DNA of 64,000 nt, taken from assembly GCF_044962685.1 (NCBI RefSeq), contig NZ_JBBKTX010000001.1, positions 248,001 through 312,000 of the forward strand. Direction: 5' to 3'. Position 1 is the stretch's first letter. Each line of letters begins with the position of its first letter. Source of the stretch: Oceanobacter antarcticus. GTDB taxonomy: Bacteria > Pseudomonadota > Gammaproteobacteria > Pseudomonadales > Oceanobacteraceae. The notes under the pieces are model-generated. The model did no database searches, had not been told where the DNA came from, and worked only from the letters and a program-made list of their open reading frames with translations. Position numbers and translations under genes: made by a program. Shown here piece by piece: positions 54,553 to 63,807 of this stretch.

Positions 54553-56655
54553 TCACTGGTCATGGGCAGGTTTGATGGCATAAAACTGGTACCTGCCGAT
54601 AAACAACGCAGGTGACTGATTTTCCAGAAGCTGCCACTGTTCCGGTGTCAGTTCACCAGCCGGACAGCTGTAAGTCTGTCGGGCCAACTGCTCGGCTTCT
54701 GGCTGCGCCTGCATGCCAACCCAGCGCAGTCCGGCGTTGGCCAGCCAGCTGCTGGCATCGCTGATATCAAACAACTGCTCCCGGTTGCGGCACAGCAGCT
54801 CGTAGCAACCGCTGAGGCTGTAAAAATCCGGTCGTTGCAGCAACTGCTGACACTGTTGTTCCGAGAGGCCTGCAGTGGTTGCCAGAGCGGTTTCCATCAA
54901 GGCGTAGCGTAGCTGCCGCAATCCGGTGGCGGATGTCATGGCTGTTGTGTCCAGTTGCTGGCGCAGGCGAGTGATTTCCTGTCTTGCCACCCTGCTGTGC
55001 AAGGTGATTTTGATCACGCCTCCTGGTTTCAGTACTTCGGCCAGTGCCAGCAACCCGCTCAGGGGGTTGGGCAACTGCTGGAGTACACCACCACATTCAA
55101 TGGCATCGAACTGCTTTCCCAGCCAGCTGATCTGGCGCAAATCACCCTGCATCCAGTCAATCGACACATCTATATCGGTCTGGTGTGCACGGCCATAACT
55201 TAATGCCTCACGACTGAGGTCTATGGCGGTGACGTTCAAGGGAGTGAATTTTTGGGCCAGTTTGAAGGCCTCCCGACCGGTTCCGCATCCCGCTACCAAG
55301 AGTTCCGCTGTGTGCTCTGTGGGGATCGAGAGAGCAGCCAGAGCCATTGGGAACAGGCACTTTAGGTGACTAAAATAATTCCCTTGCGGATGCTGTTGCA
55401 ATGGACGCCAGCGAGGATAAAACAGGCAGTTATCAGCCTGCAGGGTCTGGTTCCGAGTGGCGCTTTGGCTGGAGGTCGGCGGGGAAATCAGCGCCTGATC
55501 TGGCGTACCAAAGGTCGGAATGACTGGGCGATGCAAACGTTGACGCTGTTCGTTATTGATCTGGGTGATGAGGTAATGCCGTAGTGGCTCGGGCCAGTCA
55601 TCTGGGATGGCAAACAGTTTGTCGAGCAAGCCGGTTGCTGTCAGCGGTCGGTACATCAGCAGCATGAGCAGCGCTGGCAGTATTGAATCCTGCTGGTCTG
55701 CTGCCTGCTCCAACCAATACTCCAATAATCGGGTCAGCTGTTGGAGTTGCCTGGCTTCACCATCAGTTTCGGCCCAACAACCTCCGTTTATCCCGGTTTG
55801 GCTAATCAGTGCCAGCACCAGCGGCAGGTATTGAGTGTCCAGCTCCAGAGTATGAATGCAGCCCTGCAGGAGGCTGAATCGCATTTGGGTCAGATGGCGC
55901 TCCAACAGTGGATGACTGAGGGCTATGTGGTGCAAGCTGGCGAGCAGCAGCGGTTCTTGTGTCAGTTGGTTAATGCCTAACAGGGCGTGTTGTTGAAGAT
56001 CCTGAAAGCGGCATTGCAACAGCTGTGTCGCCAGCCTGGCCAGAGAGGAAACATCACCTGGCAATTGCAGATAATCGACCACCTCGGCTGCCAGTTCCGG
56101 GCAATAGCCATCAACGCTGGCACCGGCTGCGGCTTCAAGCAAGCGACTCTGCAGCAATACATCATCGCGGTGGATACGCACCAGTTGACGATAATCCTCA
56201 AAAGCCGCTGCGTATTTTCCTTGTTGCAGACGCACATGGGCGAGGTAAAAAGGCGCTCGGGTGGCCACTCTGGACAGCTGTGAGGAACGCAAAAAGTAGT
56301 CTTCAGCCACGGCTGGTCGTCGGTCTTCCAGTTCGATCAGCCCGGCGCTGTACAGCAGACTCGGGCTGGTGTGTTTGATGGCAAGGCCAACTTCTATCCA
56401 ATTTCTGGCAGGTATCAACTGGCCCTGACGCATACAAATGCGGCCTAACAGATTAATAACCTGAAGATTTTCCGGCTGCAGCTGATAAGCCTGTTCGGCT
56501 TGTATCAAAGCGCGTTGCAGTGTCAAGGTATCCTGATCTTCAACAGCCTGGGCGTAAGCGAAGCTGGCGGCCATATACAACGATCGCGCCCGTATCGAAG
56601 CGGAAGCATGGGATGTTGATCCCTGGAAGGTTAATTGTGGCAACAGGTTTGCCAT
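54553..56655 (-). CDS. TPR-containing SAM-dependent methyltransferase
   Basis: 700-residue two-part protein. Residues ~1-180 are TPR-like (EQAYQLQPENLQVINLLGRI). A helical middle part follows, then a class I methyltransferase from ~residue 445 with ELLVAGCGTGREAF, VTAIDLSREALSYGR, DAIECGGVLQQLPNP and LKPGGVIKITLHS. It points toward bcsC and is divergent from fliS, so a flagellar target such as flagellin is possible; this is inference. No membrane segment. Confidence 0.8.
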   Translation of the reverse strand: MANLLPQLTFQGSTSHASASIRARSLYMAASFAYAQAVEDQDTLTLQRALIQAEQAYQLQPENLQVINLLGRICMRQGQLIPARNWIEVGLAIKHTSPSLLYSAGLIELEDRRPAVAEDYFLRSSQLSRVATRAPFYLAHVRLQQGKYAAAFEDYRQLVRIHRDDVLLQSRLLEAAAGASVDGYCPELAAEVVDYLQLPGDVSSLARLATQLLQCRFQDLQQHALLGINQLTQEPLLLASLHHIALSHPLLERHLTQMRFSLLQGCIHTLELDTQYLPLVLALISQTGINGGCWAETDGEARQLQQLTRLLEYWLEQAADQQDSILPALLMLLMYRPLTATGLLDKLFAIPDDWPEPLRHYLITQINNEQRQRLHRPVIPTFGTPDQALISPPTSSQSATRNQTLQADNCLFYPRWRPLQQHPQGNYFSHLKCLFPMALAALSIPTEHTAELLVAGCGTGREAFKLAQKFTPLNVTAIDLSREALSYGRAHQTDIDVSIDWMQGDLRQISWLGKQFDAIECGGVLQQLPNPLSGLLALAEVLKPGGVIKITLHSRVARQEITRLRQQLDTTAMTSATGLRQLRYALMETALATTAGLSEQQCQQLLQRPDFYSLSGCYELLCRNREQLFDISDASSWLANAGLRWVGMQAQPEAEQLARQTYSCPAGELTPEQWQLLENQSPALFIGRYQFYAIKPAHDQ

Positions 56656-57015
56656 GAAAATGCCCTCGTAAATACCCCGGCGATGTGGATTCCGTGGCTG
56701 GTGATTCAGATCTGATGTAACGGCAAGCCGATCATTAGCAGGCTCCCCAGGTTATCAGGCGATTGACAGCAACCATCTGCTGATAGCCTAAGCAGAGCTT
56801 GTGCCATCTTTTATCATTATGATTTGTAAAGAGTTTTTTGTTTTTTGGTGGCAGGGAAGGTCACTTTTTACCGGGCTGGCGGAAGTAGTTTGCCGCCAGC
56901 GGATGCCCGGCGCATGTGCTTGATCGCTTAATTCGGCAACCTTCTTGTTAAAGAAAACGCCGGTTTGGCCGCTACAGCCAACAGAAGCTGAACAACAATG
57001 GAAGGAGCAGACCCT
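56656..57015. other. Divergent spacer upstream of fliS
   Basis: 360 bases with no gene. AAGGAG at 57001-57006 is the fliS ribosome site. A GG...GC pair near 56880 resembles a sigma-54 site but its spacing (9 or 12 rather than 10) is wrong. Confidence 0.35.
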
Positions 57016-57465
57016 ATGTACCCATCGGGCGCCAAGCAATACCAGCGAGTGAACACGACCTCAGAAGTACTGGATGCCGATCCTCATCGCCTGATCCAAC
57101 TGCTGATGGAAGCCGCATTAACCCGTATGGCCCAAAGCAAAGGGGCCATTAAACGGGGTGATATGGTCACCAAAGCCAATCTGTTAGGGCGTGTCATGGA
57201 AATCATCAGCACCTTGCAAAGCAGTCTGGATCACAGCTCCGGCGGAGAGATTTCTGCAAATCTTGAACGGCTGTACGATTACATGAATCGTCGGCTGCTG
57301 CAGGCGACCAGAGCCAATGATACGGACATGATTGAAGAAGTCATGAGCTTGATGCTGGAAGTCAAGCGTGGCTGGGATGGTATTCGCGACGATTATTTGA
57401 CTCATTCGGGGAATCGCGAGCCGCTCTCAGGCTATCAGGGTGCAAATACGCACATCTCGGCCTGA
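57016..57465 (+). CDS. fliS: Flagellar export chaperone FliS
   Basis: Binds the C-terminus of flagellin and prevents premature polymerisation. 149 residues from ATG 57016 (AAGGAG nine bases upstream). SGAKQYQRVNTTSEVLDADPHRLIQLLM is the FliS N-terminal pattern (first 20: GAKQYQRVNTTSEVLDADPH), and YDYMNRRLLQAT is the second. fliD and fliC are not in the window. Confidence 0.93.
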   Translation: MYPSGAKQYQRVNTTSEVLDADPHRLIQLLMEAALTRMAQSKGAIKRGDMVTKANLLGRVMEIISTLQSSLDHSSGGEISANLERLYDYMNRRLLQATRANDTDMIEEVMSLMLEVKRGWDGIRDDYLTHSGNREPLSGYQGANTHISA

Positions 57466-57866
57466 CCCGTGCGATCTGACGGGCAATTACGAACGTTTGG
57501 GTGATGACGGTGTCATCTTCCAGGCGTCTGTTAGTCATTGATATTACTAATACTTATTTCAGGTATTGTAAGACAATAGGGCGATGGGGTAGTCTGCCGT
57601 CGTGCTAATGTTACGTCAGATACGTTTGTGATGAATTGCTGCGTCGATTATTTGACTTCGTCAAAAATACGCACTTAACTGAACGACATGAGTCAATTGG
57701 ATGACACCAAAAATAAAAAATAACAGTTCGGTGCTCTTGTGAACAGACGGGCAGTATCCCTGGTTATCCAGTTAGCTTCCGGTCAAGCCATCAACAGACA
57801 ACGAGAATTCGCTGTTTTTTAGTGGAAGTGGAATAAGGCACTGCCTGAAATAAAGGAAGATTGCGT
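57466..57866. other. Spacer upstream of fleQ
   Basis: 401 bases with no supported gene; AT-rich stretches near 57540-57560 and 57700-57725. AAAGGAAG at 57853-57860 is the fleQ ribosome site. A small hairpin (CCCGT/ACGGG) follows fliS. Confidence 0.4.
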
Positions 57867-59336
57867 ATGTGGAGAGAAATTAAAATCCTGCTGATCGATG
57901 ACGACCACCAGCGTCGTCACGATATGCAAGTGATTCTTGACTTTCTCGGAGAGGAAGTCATTGTCAGTGACAGTCAGCACTGGCAGGAAGAAGTCACTCG
58001 CCGTGCCAATAACAGCCAGGATATTTCTGCTGTGCTGGTCGGTGATGACAGTCGAGGCCTGTTCCATGGTGTTATGACAGCCGTTTACCAGTGGGACAAG
58101 TCAGCGCCGATTATCTGTCTTGGCCGAGATCACGGATTGGATCGTCTCCCGGACTCCGTACGTCGCTCGGTGATCGCCACCGTAGAATCTCCTCCCAGTT
58201 ACAACAAATTGCTAGACAGCCTGCACCGCTGCCAGCTTTATCGCGAACAATATTCCCATAGTGAAGGCCGCAGTGAGCGACGTGACATCCAGCTGTTCCG
58301 CAGCCTGGTCGGCACCAGTCGCCATATTCAGCAGGTACGTGAGCTGATCATGCAGGTGGCAGATAAAGACGTCAGTGTATTGATTCTGGGAGAATCAGGC
58401 ACCGGCAAGGAAGTGGTCGCCCGTAACCTCCATTATCATTCCAGTCGGCGTAACAAACCGTTTGTACCAGTTAATTGTGGTGCCATTCCGGCAGAGTTGC
58501 TGGAAAGTGAGTTGTTCGGGCATGAAAAAGGTGCCTTTACCGGTGCGATTGCCAGCCGTCCCGGACGCTTTGAGCTGGCCGAAGGCGGCACCTTGTTCCT
58601 GGATGAAATTGGCGATATGCCATTGAGTATGCAGGTCAAGATTTTGCGAGTGTTGCAGGAACATACCTACGAACGGGTTGGCAGTAACAAAACACAGCAA
58701 ACGAACGTCCGCATTATTGCCGCGACCCACAAAAATCTCGAAAACATGATTGAAGACGGCGGCTTCCGTGAAGATCTTTATTACCGTCTGAATGTCTTCC
58801 CTATCGAAATGCCGTCATTACGGGAGCGGGTTGAAGACTTGCCGCTGTTGTTGAATGAACTGATCGCTCGTCTGGAGAACGAAAAACGAGGCTCAATTCG
58901 CTTCAACTCCGCTGCGATCATGTCGTTGTGTCGTCACGAATGGCACGGCAACGTTCGTGAGCTGGCTAACCTGGTCGAACGACTGGCGATCCTTTTCCCG
59001 TACGGTGTGGTGGGGGTCAACGAATTGCCGAAAAAATTCCGCCACTTTGAAGACGATGAAGAAGAAGCGTTGGCCGCAGCGAGTGAGCCTGGTGATGACC
59101 TCGCTCAGGAAATGATGCCGCCAGCCAATCTGGAGAGCGCCGCGTTATTACCCGTGAACGGACTGGATCTGCGTGAATATTTGTCCGACCTGGAATCATC
59201 ATTGATACAGCAGGCGCTGGATGATGCCAATGGTGTTGTTGCTCGTGCTGCTGAAAAACTCAATATTCGCCGTACTACCCTGGTCGAAAAAATGCGCAAG
59301 TACAACTTGCAACGTAAGGAAAAAGACTTTGCCTGA
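57867..59336 (+). CDS. fleQ: Flagellar master regulator FleQ (sigma-54 activator)
   Basis: 489 residues. Degenerate receiver-like FleQ domain at the N-terminus (WREIKILLIDDDHQRRHD), AAA+ domain with Walker A LGESGTGKEVVARN, sigma-54 contact loop GAFTGA and Walker B TLFLDEIGDM, and a Fis-type helix-turn-helix near the end (AAEKLNIRRTTLVEKMRKY). In Pseudomonas FleQ drives flagellar genes and, on binding c-di-GMP, releases exopolysaccharide genes. ATG 57867 is chosen because of AAAGGAAG. Confidence 0.95.
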   Translation: MWREIKILLIDDDHQRRHDMQVILDFLGEEVIVSDSQHWQEEVTRRANNSQDISAVLVGDDSRGLFHGVMTAVYQWDKSAPIICLGRDHGLDRLPDSVRRSVIATVESPPSYNKLLDSLHRCQLYREQYSHSEGRSERRDIQLFRSLVGTSRHIQQVRELIMQVADKDVSVLILGESGTGKEVVARNLHYHSSRRNKPFVPVNCGAIPAELLESELFGHEKGAFTGAIASRPGRFELAEGGTLFLDEIGDMPLSMQVKILRVLQEHTYERVGSNKTQQTNVRIIAATHKNLENMIEDGGFREDLYYRLNVFPIEMPSLRERVEDLPLLLNELIARLENEKRGSIRFNSAAIMSLCRHEWHGNVRELANLVERLAILFPYGVVGVNELPKKFRHFEDDEEEALAAASEPGDDLAQEMMPPANLESAALLPVNGLDLREYLSDLESSLIQQALDDANGVVARAAEKLNIRRTTLVEKMRKYNLQRKEKDFA

Positions 59337-59366
59337 CCCTTCGGTGAGTTGGTATTGCAGTGATAG

Positions 59367-59392
59367 AAAACCGGCGTAGAGCCGGTTTTTTT
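59367..59392 (+). terminator. Terminator of fleQ
   Basis: Stem AAAACCGGC / GCCGGTTTTTTT with loop GTAGA, 31 bases after the fleQ stop. Confidence 0.88.
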
Positions 59393-59470
59393 ATGCCTGT
59401 ATCTTGGCGGATAAAAAATTACCCTGCAAAAAATCAATAAATATCAATGAGTTATATTTATTTTTGAAGT

Positions 59471-59486
59471 GGGCACAGCCTTTGCT
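59471..59486 (+). promoter_or_regulatory. Sigma-54 promoter of fleSR
   Basis: GGCACAGCCTTTGC at 59472-59485 has the -24 GG and -12 GC exactly ten bases apart and keeps the CAC and TTT contacts. It lies ~57 bases before the fleS start, matching the known FleQ/sigma-54 control of fleSR. Confidence 0.85.
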
Positions 59487-59542
59487 TTATCTGACTGAGC
59501 GCTGATTTATTGGCGACAGAAATGCAGAATGGTGAGGTGTTT

Positions 59543-60829
59543 ATGACGATGTCCACAGCCAGTATCGATTCGGTTCAAACCCATGTCGCCCCAACCGTCG
59601 AAGACACCGCCGCAGTTATGGCGATGACGGCTGGCGGTCGCAATCAGGAACGCCAAGGGCTGCAGCACACGTTACAAATGTTCAGTCGCATGTCACAGCA
59701 GCTGACGGACTCCTGCGAGCAACTTGAAAGCCAGGTTGAACAGCTGAGCGGCGAACTGGCTCAGGTATCTGCCGAGCGAATGCGAGAACTGGCAGAAAAA
59801 GAGCGTCTGGCCAATCAACTGGAACAGCTGCTGACCCTGCTACCTGCTGGTGTACTGTTGCTGGATCAGAATGGCTGTGTTGCCAAAGCCAACCCGGTCG
59901 CTGAGCAGCTGCTGGCACGGTTGGCCGACGTTGGCAGTCTGGTTGGCCAACGCTGGCGCCGGGTTGTCCAGCGCTGTTTTGCACCGCGTCATGATGATGG
60001 CCACGAAGTCTCGCTGGTGAATGGCCGTAGGGTACTGATTCGTACCACCCCCATGACCCAGCAACCCGGTCAGCTGGTGTTGCTTACTGATATGACCGAA
60101 ACCCGCGCCTTACAAGGCAAGCTGGCCCAGCATCAGCGACTGTCGTCGATGGGACGCATGGTGGCGTCACTGGCGCACCAAGTACGCACTCCGCTGGCCG
60201 CAGCGACACTCTATGCCGGACACCTGGCCGATGCCGACCTGAACGATGCTTCCCGTGAGCGTTTTGCTAGCAAGCTGCTGGAACGATTACGCCACCTTGA
60301 GCACCAGGTACGCGACATGCTGATTTTTGCCCGTGGAGAATTACCCTTACACGACGAAATATCCATTGCGGAGCTGATTGAGGATCTTCAGGCCGCCATG
60401 GAAGTGCCACTGGCGCAACACCAGGGGCATTGTGAAATTCAGAACAACTGCCCAGCCAGCCGTATTCGCTGTAACCGCGATGCGCTGGTCAGCTGCCTGA
60501 TGAACCTGGTGAACAATGCCCTGGAAGTCGGTCGTGATGGCGGTATACCCAGAGTTCAGCTGATTCTGTCCGCCCGTCAAACCGGCGATCAGCAAGAGCC
60601 CGGCATTTCGGTAGTGATTGCCGATAACGGCCCTGGCCTGACCTGCGAGCAAAAGCAACGGGTACTGCAACCCTTTAACAGCACCAAAGCCAACGGTACC
60701 GGCTTGGGTCTGGCGGTGGTACAAGCCGTTGCCCGTGCCCACGGGGGCATCCTGACATTGGAAGATTCCGATCTGGGTGGTCTGGCCGCTGCAGTTCGTT
60801 TGCCGTCGATAACCACGCTGGCCAGTTAA
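59543..60829 (+). CDS. fleS: Flagellar sensor histidine kinase FleS
   Basis: 428 residues from ATG 59543 (GAGG upstream); an ATG at 59522 is an alternative. Coiled-coil lead, PAS domain (LLTLLPAGVLLLDQNGCVAKANPVA is its core, e.g. LPAGVLLLDQNG), H-box LAHQVRTPLAAATL, N-box NLVNNALEVG, and G boxes ADNGPGL and GTGLGLAVV. No membrane segment, so cytoplasmic as FleS is. Partner of FleR. Confidence 0.93.
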   Translation: MTMSTASIDSVQTHVAPTVEDTAAVMAMTAGGRNQERQGLQHTLQMFSRMSQQLTDSCEQLESQVEQLSGELAQVSAERMRELAEKERLANQLEQLLTLLPAGVLLLDQNGCVAKANPVAEQLLARLADVGSLVGQRWRRVVQRCFAPRHDDGHEVSLVNGRRVLIRTTPMTQQPGQLVLLTDMTETRALQGKLAQHQRLSSMGRMVASLAHQVRTPLAAATLYAGHLADADLNDASRERFASKLLERLRHLEHQVRDMLIFARGELPLHDEISIAELIEDLQAAMEVPLAQHQGHCEIQNNCPASRIRCNRDALVSCLMNLVNNALEVGRDGGIPRVQLILSARQTGDQQEPGISVVIADNGPGLTCEQKQRVLQPFNSTKANGTGLGLAVVQAVARAHGGILTLEDSDLGGLAAAVRLPSITTLAS

Positions 60830-60858
60830 CTGACTCCGATACTCCTTGAGGAAACCTT

Positions 60859-62232
60859 ATGATTATTCTGGTCGTGGAAGATGATCCGCAACTGCGTGAA
60901 GCCGTGGTCGACAGTCTCGAACTGAAAGGGCATCAGGTGATTGCCGCTGCCGATGGCAAGCAAGCCATACTGGCACTGCAACAGCAGCAGCCGGATCTGA
61001 TTCTGTCCGATATCAATATGCCGGAAATGGACGGACTTGCCTTGCTGAGTCATGTACGCGAGGAACACCCCTGGCTACCGATGGTACTGATGACTGCCTA
61101 TGGCGATGTCAATCAGGCGGTGCTGGCGATGCAACGGGGTGCAAACGACTACTTGATGAAACCCTTTGAGCCAAGTGAACTGGATGCGTTACTGCAGCCC
61201 TTTGATGTACGCCCACAGGGAACAACCAAATCCCGGCAAGAAGAGGCACCAGTGTGCGCTGCCACCGCCACCCGGCAACTGTTCCAGATGGCAGAACGTG
61301 TTGCACAGACCGACTCAACGGTATTGATCAGTGGTGAAAGCGGTACTGGTAAAGAAGTCCTGGCGCGCTATGTCCATCAGCATTCCCTGCGCCATAAGCA
61401 GCCGTTTGTCGCCATTAACTGTGCAGCGATACCGGAAAATATGCTGGAAGCCATCCTGTTTGGTTACGAAAAAGGTGCCTATACCGGCGCTTATCAATCC
61501 TCGGCCGGTAAATTTGAACAGGCCCAGGGTGGCACGCTGTTACTGGACGAAGTTTCTGAAATGGACGCTGGACTGCAAGCCAAGTTACTGCGAGTTTTGC
61601 AAGAGCGGCAGGTTGAGCGTTTGGGTGGCAAAAAAGTCATTAACCTGGATGTACGGATGATCGCCACCACCAACCGCGACCTGGCCGATCATGTGGCTGA
61701 AGGCAAATTCCGCGAAGACCTGTATTACCGGCTCAGTGTATTCCCGTTGCAGTGGTTGCCATTACGCCAACGGGTTGACGACATCTTGCCGCTGGCTCAA
61801 CGCTTGCTGGCGCACCACGCCCAGAAAATGAAACGCCGGGTACCACAGTTGATGAAAGAAGCCGAGCACAAACTGCTGCAGCATAGCTGGCCAGGCAACG
61901 TCCGCGAGCTGGACAACACCATGCAACGGGCACTGATTTTACAGACCGGCCCGCAACTGTTTGTCAACGACCTGCTGTTAACGCCAGTGCCCGGCAATAA
62001 ACACCCCCAGCTAGAGCAACCGCTGGAAGCGGTGCAAGTCGATATCGTTCAGGATGAGGGTCGTCTGGGTCAGGATCTCAAACATCGTGAGGTTGAGCTG
62101 ATCTTGCAGGCCATCAAGGAAGAACCAAGCCGCAAGGACGCCGCCGAACGACTGGGCATCAGCCCGCGTACGCTGCGTTACAAAATGGCCCGGCTACGGG
62201 AAGAGGGCTTCGACGTCGAAGCCATGATTTAG
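60859..62232 (+). CDS. fleR: Flagellar response regulator FleR (sigma-54 activator)
   Basis: 457 residues. Receiver with phospho-acceptor Asp51 in LSDINMPEMDG, AAA+ domain with SGESGTGKEVLARY, sigma-54 contact GAYTGA (the usual FleR variant of GAFTGA), LLLDEVSEMD, and a C-terminal Fis helix-turn-helix (AAERLGISPRTLRYKMARL). Controls the class III flagellar genes in pseudomonads. 29 bases after fleS. Confidence 0.95.
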   Translation: MIILVVEDDPQLREAVVDSLELKGHQVIAAADGKQAILALQQQQPDLILSDINMPEMDGLALLSHVREEHPWLPMVLMTAYGDVNQAVLAMQRGANDYLMKPFEPSELDALLQPFDVRPQGTTKSRQEEAPVCAATATRQLFQMAERVAQTDSTVLISGESGTGKEVLARYVHQHSLRHKQPFVAINCAAIPENMLEAILFGYEKGAYTGAYQSSAGKFEQAQGGTLLLDEVSEMDAGLQAKLLRVLQERQVERLGGKKVINLDVRMIATTNRDLADHVAEGKFREDLYYRLSVFPLQWLPLRQRVDDILPLAQRLLAHHAQKMKRRVPQLMKEAEHKLLQHSWPGNVRELDNTMQRALILQTGPQLFVNDLLLTPVPGNKHPQLEQPLEAVQVDIVQDEGRLGQDLKHREVELILQAIKEEPSRKDAAERLGISPRTLRYKMARLREEGFDVEAMI

Positions 62233-62247
62233 CGGCGATTGCCGGAC

Positions 62248-63063
62248 TCAAGCGGCAGGTCGCAGCAGCCGTTGCCGCAGGTAGCCATAAACAAACAAAT
62301 ACAGCAACGAGGCCACCAGGCAGACGACGGTGCCCCAGTGCAATCCCAGCACGGGGTAGGTATAGCTGACACACAGGGCATACACCACCAAAGCCCCGAG
62401 GCCATCCGGGTAATGGCGAATGGTGCGGGCCACCACACTGGCACCCTGGCCCAGGTGCAAAATCAGCAGTAGTGGAAAAAAACTCACCGGGAAGGCAGCC
62501 AGTAATCCAGCGCGTTGTGGGCCAAGTACATCCGCCAGCCCGGTAATCAGCAAAATGGTAAACGTTGCCATGGCAGCGCGAAACAACAGGCGTACCAGCG
62601 GTTTGTGGAACCAGTCTGCGCCAATATAAGGATCGCTGCTCAGCGGGGCCGTCTCGTCAATGGCGCGAAACAGCGTGTGGAAGCACACAATAGCCCCGAC
62701 CACCACCAACAAACCCAAGCCACGATGGGGCGGTAACTGCTGTAATAGCCAACTGCTGGCAAAAAAACACAGCAGACCGGAAATCATCGCGACCGGCACC
62801 CAGTGCAAACCGGTATGCCGACGAATCACCTGCCAATAACCCCAAGCCAGGCAAACCGCTGACGTTAATCCCGACAACGTAAACACCGCACTGGTCGCGG
62901 CAAAGTCTGTACCCTGTTGCCAACCAAAAAAATACAGCGCAATACCGGTTCCCAGCGGAAATCCGGCCAATAACCCCGCATGCCGAGGACTCATTTGCTC
63001 AGCAACACGGGCCAGCAAAACAACCGTCAAAAATGTAATCAGGATTTTGGCCAGAATCAGCAC
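62248..63063 (-). CDS. Multi-pass membrane protein of unknown function
   Basis: About 271 residues with eight hydrophobic segments. The motif AGLLAGFPLGTG and AGLLAAFPVSFF appears twice, so the protein looks like an internal duplication. The start is uncertain: a GTG at 63063 has GAGG upstream, while the ATG at 63159 would run through the end of the next gene and gives an unlikely Cys-rich lead. Convergent with fleR; no family is recognised with confidence. Confidence 0.6.
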   Translation of the reverse strand: MLILAKILITFLTVVLLARVAEQMSPRHAGLLAGFPLGTGIALYFFGWQQGTDFAATSAVFTLSGLTSAVCLAWGYWQVIRRHTGLHWVPVAMISGLLCFFASSWLLQQLPPHRGLGLLVVVGAIVCFHTLFRAIDETAPLSSDPYIGADWFHKPLVRLLFRAAMATFTILLITGLADVLGPQRAGLLAAFPVSFFPLLLILHLGQGASVVARTIRHYPDGLGALVVYALCVSYTYPVLGLHWGTVVCLVASLLYLFVYGYLRQRLLRPAA

Positions 63064-63115
63064 CAGGATAACCTCGGCAAAAGATAAGTGGGCAAGGGCT
63101 GTGACCGGACGAGAA

Positions 63116-63685
63116 CTAGTTTTGCAGACACACCGCGCTGGAGTCTGGCAGCAAACCATCGTTCAGCGCCTGTTTTAACGACAGTCGACCGGCAAACCAC
63201 AAGGGATAGCGCTTGCCTGGAATACTGGCGTCGGCAACATCATCGCCGCTGCGCAAGGCAACCACCAGATCTTCCAGATTGACCCAGATCCAGTCCTTAC
63301 GCTCGCGTGGCGTACCGCATTGGGAGGCGGCAATCGACGCCGGATCAACGTAGGTCACTTCCGCCACATAAGTATAGAAAGGGCCAACCGTTGAACGCTT
63401 GCGACCTTCAAGATCAGCTGGCAAGGGGGTGGCAAACATACAACCGGTTTCTTCTCGGAACTCACGGGCTGCGGTATCAACAATGCGCTCGCCGTCTTCG
63501 CCATGACCGCCAAAGGCCGCCCAGCCATTACGATTCTTGCCGTTGTCGTAGGCCAGCAGCACCTGAGCTTGTGGGCCGACGCAAGTGTAGGCGATCACCC
63601 CGGCGGGAGGCTCGGCAACCACCATAATGGACGTTGTGACCAATAAAGGCAGCAACACAAAACCGATCAGAATTGACGTCAGCAT
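63116..63685 (-). CDS. Nudix hydrolase with N-terminal membrane anchor
   Basis: 189 residues. The Nudix box is complete (GHGEDGERIVDTAAREFREE, then TG). The first ~25 residues (LTSILIGFVLLPLLVTTSIMVVAE) are a signal anchor or signal peptide, unusual for Nudix enzymes. Conserved RYPLWFAGRLSLKQAL follows. Substrate unknown. Confidence 0.75.
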   Translation of the reverse strand: MLTSILIGFVLLPLLVTTSIMVVAEPPAGVIAYTCVGPQAQVLLAYDNGKNRNGWAAFGGHGEDGERIVDTAAREFREETGCMFATPLPADLEGRKRSTVGPFYTYVAEVTYVDPASIAASQCGTPRERKDWIWVNLEDLVVALRSGDDVADASIPGKRYPLWFAGRLSLKQALNDGLLPDSSAVCLQN

Positions 63686-63807
63686 GGTACGGCTCCATAA
63701 ACCGGATGGCGACAGGGCAGGGCCAGGGTGGGTAATAATTGACCTGTCAGAGAACTATTTGTCAGAGAACTATCTGTTAGAAATACCAATCAAAGAATAG
63801 CCGAACA

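Noticed and set aside
56870..56895. Sigma-54 promoter for fliS
   Set aside because: The GG-GC spacing is 9 or 12 bases instead of 10.
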